Source: Bacillota bacterium (lineage in GTDB: Bacteria > Bacillota > UBA4882 > UBA8346). From it: a stretch of 41,924 nucleotides of DNA. The DNA lies in contig DNPP01000425.1 in assembly GCA_003501365.1 (NCBI GenBank), positions 1 through 41,924 of the forward strand. The letters run 5' to 3'. A model generated the notes under the pieces. The model saw only the letters and a list, made by a program, of their open reading frames with translations. It searched no databases and was not told where the DNA came from. This document shows positions 40,452 through 41,924 of the stretch, in pieces. The translations under genes and the position numbers were made by a program. How positions within the stretch are numbered: the stretch's first letter is position 1; every line of letters starts with the position of its first letter.

Positions 40452-40464
40452 TCAGGTCCACCAA
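40452..40464. other. attR core
   Basis: Second exact copy of tcaggtccaccaa. The sequence upstream does not form a tRNA, so this is the displaced side. Confidence 0.75.
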
Positions 40465-40478
40465 ATAAAACAAATTAA

Positions 40479-40503
40479 AACTCGCTGAAAAGCGAGTTTT
40501 TTT
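40479..40503 (+). terminator. Displaced terminator of the target tRNA
   Basis: aactcgct-gaaa-agcgagtt followed by seven T, 15 bases after attR. Best read as the tRNA's original terminator, split off by the integration. Confidence 0.7.
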
Positions 40504-40832
40504 GTTTTGATTTTGGAAGTTTGAAGAGAGAAGGGTGAAGTTTGAAATAATAGTAAGCGTCAAAAAAGGCGGTCACCTTGACAAAAAGTCAAACAGTGCC
40601 AGCGGTTTTACAAGCGGAAGGGAATGGGTTTAGGGGCGGATGGGTGAGCGAAAAAGGGTTATAAATTTATCTTCTAAAAATTAGTATTTATATTGATAAA
40701 TATTGCTGTTGTGGTAATATTTAATCAAACATTTGTTCTGATATTTAAAAAGGAATTGATATATAGGTTAGAATGCGGATGGCTTTAACCATGGGCGTGT
40801 TCGAGGAGTACGAGAGATGTGGGATGTGAGAG
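40504..40832. other. Chromosomal intergenic region, no gene seen
   Basis: About 330 bp between the terminator and the RAYT hairpin. I see no ORF and only weak promoter-like hexamers near 40700. Confidence 0.4.
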
Positions 40833-40852
40833 GCGACGATTCGAATCGTCGC
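40833..40852. repeat. Perfect palindrome upstream of the RAYT gene
   Basis: A 20-bp perfect palindrome (arms gcgacgattc / gaatcgtcgc), followed by a longer fold (cgggatg / catcccg around 40858-40918). Typical of the REP hairpins bound by RAYT transposases. Confidence 0.65.
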
Positions 40853-40932
40853 TTGGCCGGGATGATCGCTACGGATATGACACACCATCACATTGCGGTA
40901 CAGGGCCCATCCCGTGAGAAAGAGGTGAATGA

Positions 40933-41439
40933 ATGCCTTTGCATCGAAATTCACAAAAACGGCTATATGTGCCGGACGGTATTTATTTCATCACTACGAA
41001 TACGTATGATCGGCTTCCGTATTTCGAAAATGAAATCTTATGTGAATTGTTCTTGGAAACACTCGATTTCACCAGCCTAATTAAAGAATTTAATATCCAT
41101 GGATGGGCAATCAACCTGGAGCATCTCCATTTGTTGATCCAACCGACCGGAAAATATAATTACTCCGAGATCATGGGGACACTCAAACGAAATTTTTCAA
41201 GAGATTGTAATGATCCATATTTTAAGGCTCACGTGGATAAATTATTCGAATTGCAAAGCAGATTTCTTATGGATTGTAACCGAAACAGCCTGCTTCCTTT
41301 CAAATGGCAAAGTTCATTTCACGATCACCTTATCCGGGATGAAAAAGATTATCAAAACCATCTAGAATATATCCAAAATCAACCGTTGAAGCATCAACTA
41401 GCTGACCGTAAATGGTATTGGATAGTCGGTGCTTCGTGA
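40933..41439 (+). CDS. REP-associated tyrosine transposase (RAYT, IS200-like Y1)
   Basis: 168 residues of the Y1/IS200-like fold: DGIYFITTNTYDRLPYF start, LEHLHLLI (HxH metal site), and the RAYT-type end WQSSFHDHLIRDEKDYQNHLEYIQNQP; a Tyr in that end (RDEKDY or EY) would be the catalytic one. RAYTs nick single-stranded REP hairpins, and this gene is flanked by hairpins at both sides (40833-40852 and aaccta/taggtt at about 41442-41460). It belongs to the host chromosome. Confidence 0.85.
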   Translation: MPLHRNSQKRLYVPDGIYFITTNTYDRLPYFENEILCELFLETLDFTSLIKEFNIHGWAINLEHLHLLIQPTGKYNYSEIMGTLKRNFSRDCNDPYFKAHVDKLFELQSRFLMDCNRNSLLPFKWQSSFHDHLIRDEKDYQNHLEYIQNQPLKHQLADRKWYWIVGAS

Positions 41440-41616
41440 AAACCTACGCGACATAGGTTATTACACAGCAAAAAAATAATTAATATTCTATTTAGAATTT
41501 ACATACAAAACCGATATTAATAATGTCACGTGAATTTAAAGAAAATTTATATGGGCTGACCATGGAAAGAACAAGTCGTAAGCAGGAATAGAAAAGAAAA
41601 TATGGAGCGACCAAAG

Positions 41617-41924
41617 ATGGTAAATAAGAAGAAATTAAGTTCTAAACTGATTTCCAGTTTTATTATTGTGACGCTCATTACTTTGGTAATAGGATTAGTA
41701 GGTTGGAATGGGGTTAGCCGACTTTCGGCAATCACAAACAAGATTGGGAAGAATTGCCTTCCTAGTGCTGATGCAATACTGACAATTTATCAAGCACAAA
41801 CTGCAATTCAATCCGCAGAAAGAACTATCCAGATTCCTGAAGTAGACGAGAAGAGAATTGATTCCGAGTTGATGAAGATCGATGCTTCATTTGAAAGAGC
41901 CGAAAAGGCCAAGAAAGTTTTTGA
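41617..41924 (+). CDS. Methyl-accepting chemotaxis protein, N-terminal part
   Basis: Open frame to the window edge. Start ATG 41617 (tatggagcgaccaaag upstream; ATG 41602 possible). A membrane helix (LISSFIIVTLITLVIGLVGW) is followed by a helical sensor (TNKIGKNCLPSADAILTIYQ) typical of four-helix-bundle MCP sensors. Signalling domain lies beyond the window. A chromosomal gene. Confidence 0.75.
   Translation, partial: MVNKKKLSSKLISSFIIVTLITLVIGLVGWNGVSRLSAITNKIGKNCLPSADAILTIYQAQTAIQSAERTIQIPEVDEKRIDSELMKIDASFERAEKAKKVF

Larger units (their letters stand above)
13..40464. mobile_element. Integrated temperate prophage, about 40.4 kb
   Basis: The element is bounded by two copies of a 13-bp core (tcaggtccaccaa at 13-25 and 40452-40464). 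The left copy forms the 3' end of a tRNA gene and the right copy is followed by a tRNA-style terminator. Between them lie a serine recombinase and XRE repressor at the left end, replication genes, a head/packaging module, lysis genes, and morons including a restriction system and an ankyrin protein. It looks intact: no obvious frameshift in the core phage genes. No tape-measure, tail-tube or sheath gene is seen, so the virion is probably short-tailed. A ParM/ParR-like pair hints at a plasmid-like stage. The exact recombinase crossover within the core is inferred. Confidence 0.88.

Overview
The window holds an almost complete temperate prophage of about 40.4 kb (roughly 13-40464) in an AT-rich chromosome with strong Shine-Dalgarno sites. 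The host is most likely a spore-forming Bacillota: the prophage carries a YyaC-type (GPR-related) sporulation gene, a P22-like coat gene as seen in Firmicute phages, and a BcgI-like restriction system. Genus cannot be told from the sequence. The left edge starts in the 3' end of a plus-strand tRNA gene. A 13-bp core (tcaggtccaccaa) recurs at 40452-40464, followed by what looks like the tRNA's displaced terminator, so the element sits in a tRNA 3' end. Beyond attR lie a REP-associated transposase (RAYT) with its hairpin and the start of a methyl-accepting chemotaxis protein.

Layout. 1-1891, leftward: large serine recombinase, translationally coupled to an XRE repressor. 2028-10786, rightward early/replication genes: small HTH protein, SNF2 helicase, YyaC-like protein, Zn-motif protein, primase-helicase, VRR-NUC nuclease. 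10920-11804: an ankyrin-repeat moron. 11976-14825, leftward: small RHH-like protein, SLOG protein, DUF932 protein, RadC-type JAB protein and a 37-codon cationic peptide. 14826-15404: a divergent control region. 15405-28103, late genes: M15 endolysin, holin-like and membrane proteins, terminase, portal, a metallopeptidase, scaffold, P22-type coat, appendage/tail-tip proteins and connectors. No tape-measure gene is present, so a short-tailed virion is likely. 28104-29510 has no credible gene but is densely self-complementary (large RNA locus A). 29551-32166: XhlA-like protein and a ParM/ParR-like segregation pair. 32176-34960, leftward: BcgI-like restriction-modification genes. 35320-36010: a second structured RNA locus (B) that contains a CAU tRNA and ends in a terminator. 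36123-40204: small accessory genes, an HD hydrolase, and a membrane/coiled-coil gene pair.

Regulation. About a dozen copies of a TGCA-N4-TGCA palindrome are scattered through the prophage. Several lie in, or just downstream of, sigma-A-type promoters with exact 17-bp spacers: both promoters of the repressor/HTH switch, both promoters of the 15-kb divergent region, the promoter before scaffold and coat, and one before the restriction genes. This predicts one repressor regulon spanning the whole element.

The most unusual parts are the two large structured RNA loci (compare the phage-associated GOLLD and ROOL classes), the operator network, a cationic peptide with a possible antisense RNA, a promoter-terminator leader resembling a lambda-type late control point, and a 12-copy GTGAGAA repeat array.
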